Source: CAYXXZ01 sp964469165
Lineage (GTDB): Bacteria > Pseudomonadota > Gammaproteobacteria > Pseudomonadales > Porticoccaceae
Direction of reading: 5' to 3'
DNA: 6,934 nt
NCBI GenBank assembly: GCA_964469165.1
Contig: CAYXXZ010000128.1
Location: forward strand, 1-6,934
Position 1 is the stretch's first letter; every line of letters starts with the position of its first letter. Both the position numbers and the translations under genes were made by a program. The notes under the pieces were generated by a model, which was not told the DNA's origin, ran no database searches, and worked only from the letters and a program-made list of their open reading frames with translations. Of this stretch, positions 6,438-6,934 are shown in pieces.

Positions 6438-6534
6438 AGGAGAAAGTGAGCTATAAGCCGTAAGCTTTAAGCGGGAGCACTGCCAGAGTTTAACTTACAG
6501 CTTATGGCTCAACCACAGCCGTAGCCCAAGTTTC
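6438..6534 (-). repeat. Intergenic palindromic repeat, right copy (97 bp), starting directly after the receptor stop codon
   Basis: The reverse complement aligns along its whole length with 3668-3787, with two gaps (6 and 17 bp). TGAGCTATAAGCCGTAAG (6447-6464) is the exact complement of the left copy block. The copy is also a hairpin: 6448-6470 pairs with 6490-6510, about 21 pairs with one mismatch, one G-T pair and a 2 nt bulge, around a 19 nt loop (6471-6489). In the mRNA it would form a stable stem at the 3' end of the receptor message. No T-run follows it directly. Confidence 0.7.
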
Positions 6535-6549
6535 CGCCGACTGTGCAAG

Positions 6550-6584
6550 CTGCAGGCTTCTATTTGAAGTTTGCAGTGTTTTTT
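6550..6584 (+). terminator. Rho-independent terminator after the receptor gene
   Basis: CTGCAGGCTTC (6550-6560) pairs with GAAGTTTGCAG (6566-6576) over 11 positions, nine Watson-Crick and two G-U, around a 5 nt loop (TATTT). A run of six T residues follows at 6579-6584. This is a good intrinsic terminator for plus-strand transcription from the receptor gene, 113 bp after its stop codon. It lies only about 60 bp before the next start codon. Confidence 0.75.
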
Positions 6585-6644
6585 GGACCATTCTTCGTCA
6601 CAATACCCAATCGACAACACTATCCAAAAATAAGGATTTATTTT

Positions 6645-6934
6645 ATGAAACTGGACAAAAACACTTCCTATATCGTTGCCCTGTCAAACCCGGTGGCGGG
6701 GAAGGAAGAAGAATACAACCGCTGGTACACCGATACCCATCTGGTCGAGGTGGTCGGGGTCGATGGCATAAACTCCGCGCAGCGCTTCAAGCTGTCGCCG
6801 GAACAGTTGAGGGAAGACCAGCCCTACCAATATCTTGCGCTCTATGAGTTGGAGGCAGGCAAAGAAAATACCGCATTGGAAAACTTTCTTGAAGCCCGCT
6901 CGGGATTCGACATGCAGCCCGTGATCGACCTGGA
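6645..6934 (+). CDS. EthD-like / dimeric alpha-beta barrel protein (partial, C-terminus beyond window)
   Basis: 96 residues are visible from the ATG at 6645; the frame stays open to the window edge. AAGGA at 6632-6636 is a good ribosome-binding site, 8 nt from the start. The pattern Y9-I-V-A-L-S-N-P, E21-E-E-Y-N-R-W-Y-T-D-T-H-L, V36-V-G-V-D-G-I and A45-Q-R-F, then Y62-Q-Y-L-A-L-Y-E-L, is the strand-helix-strand of small ferredoxin-fold proteins of the EthD/stress-responsive dimeric barrel type (W-Y-x-x-x-H followed by a V-x-G-V/I motif). Such proteins are about 100-220 residues, cytosolic, and often sit in degradation clusters, where some bind or transform a pathway intermediate. The precise role is unknown. 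It follows the receptor gene in the same direction but after a terminator, so it has its own promoter or depends on read-through. No clear promoter is seen in the 60 bp before it. Confidence 0.7.
   Translation, partial: MKLDKNTSYIVALSNPVAGKEEEYNRWYTDTHLVEVVGVDGINSAQRFKLSPEQLREDQPYQYLALYELEAGKENTALENFLEARSGFDMQPVIDL

Overview
This 6.9 kb window is a GC-rich stretch that looks like a catabolic or accessory region of an environmental gammaproteobacterium. The taxonomic call is inference. It rests on overall protein style: a TonB-dependent receptor with an EEIIVTAQKR TonB box, a CrgA-like LysR regulator, and REP-like extragenic palindromes. No rRNA or other marker gene is present, so the genus cannot be stated. 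I see no tRNA, CRISPR array, transposase or phage gene.

Layout from left to right. (1) On the minus strand, a LuxR-type regulator (1-575, cut by the window edge) lies 48 bp downstream of an LLM-class, luciferase-like flavin monooxygenase of the TIGR03617 type (624-1646). They read as one transcription unit. (2) A 99 bp divergent control region (1647-1745) carries a strong-looking minus promoter and a plus promoter that overlap, plus ACGGA direct repeats. It separates the monooxygenase from a LysR-family regulator (1746-2711, plus). (3) A nested palindrome (2727-2803) and a weak terminator lie between the LysR gene and a convergent crotonase-family gene (2833-3633, minus). That crotonase lacks both hydratase glutamates and looks like an enoyl-CoA isomerase. 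(4) A roughly 470 bp divergent region (3634-4106) contains a 120 bp palindromic repeat and the leader of a TonB-dependent outer-membrane receptor (4107-6437, plus). (5) Directly after the receptor stop codon is a second, oppositely oriented copy of the same repeat (6438-6534), followed by a clear intrinsic terminator (6550-6584). (6) A small EthD-like alpha/beta-barrel protein starts at 6645 and is cut by the right edge.

A working model, which is inference: the receptor imports a hydrophobic or carbon-rich substrate across the outer membrane, the flavin monooxygenase oxidises it, the crotonase-fold isomerase handles a CoA-linked intermediate, and the EthD-like protein assists by binding or turning over an intermediate. 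The LysR and LuxR proteins would control expression. The substrate cannot be read from the sequence.

The most unusual structure is the pair of inverted, imperfect intergenic repeats that bracket the receptor gene exactly. Next are the degenerate catalytic residues of the crotonase and the shortened autoinducer-binding-like domain of the LuxR protein. None of this proves a new system, but each is checkable.
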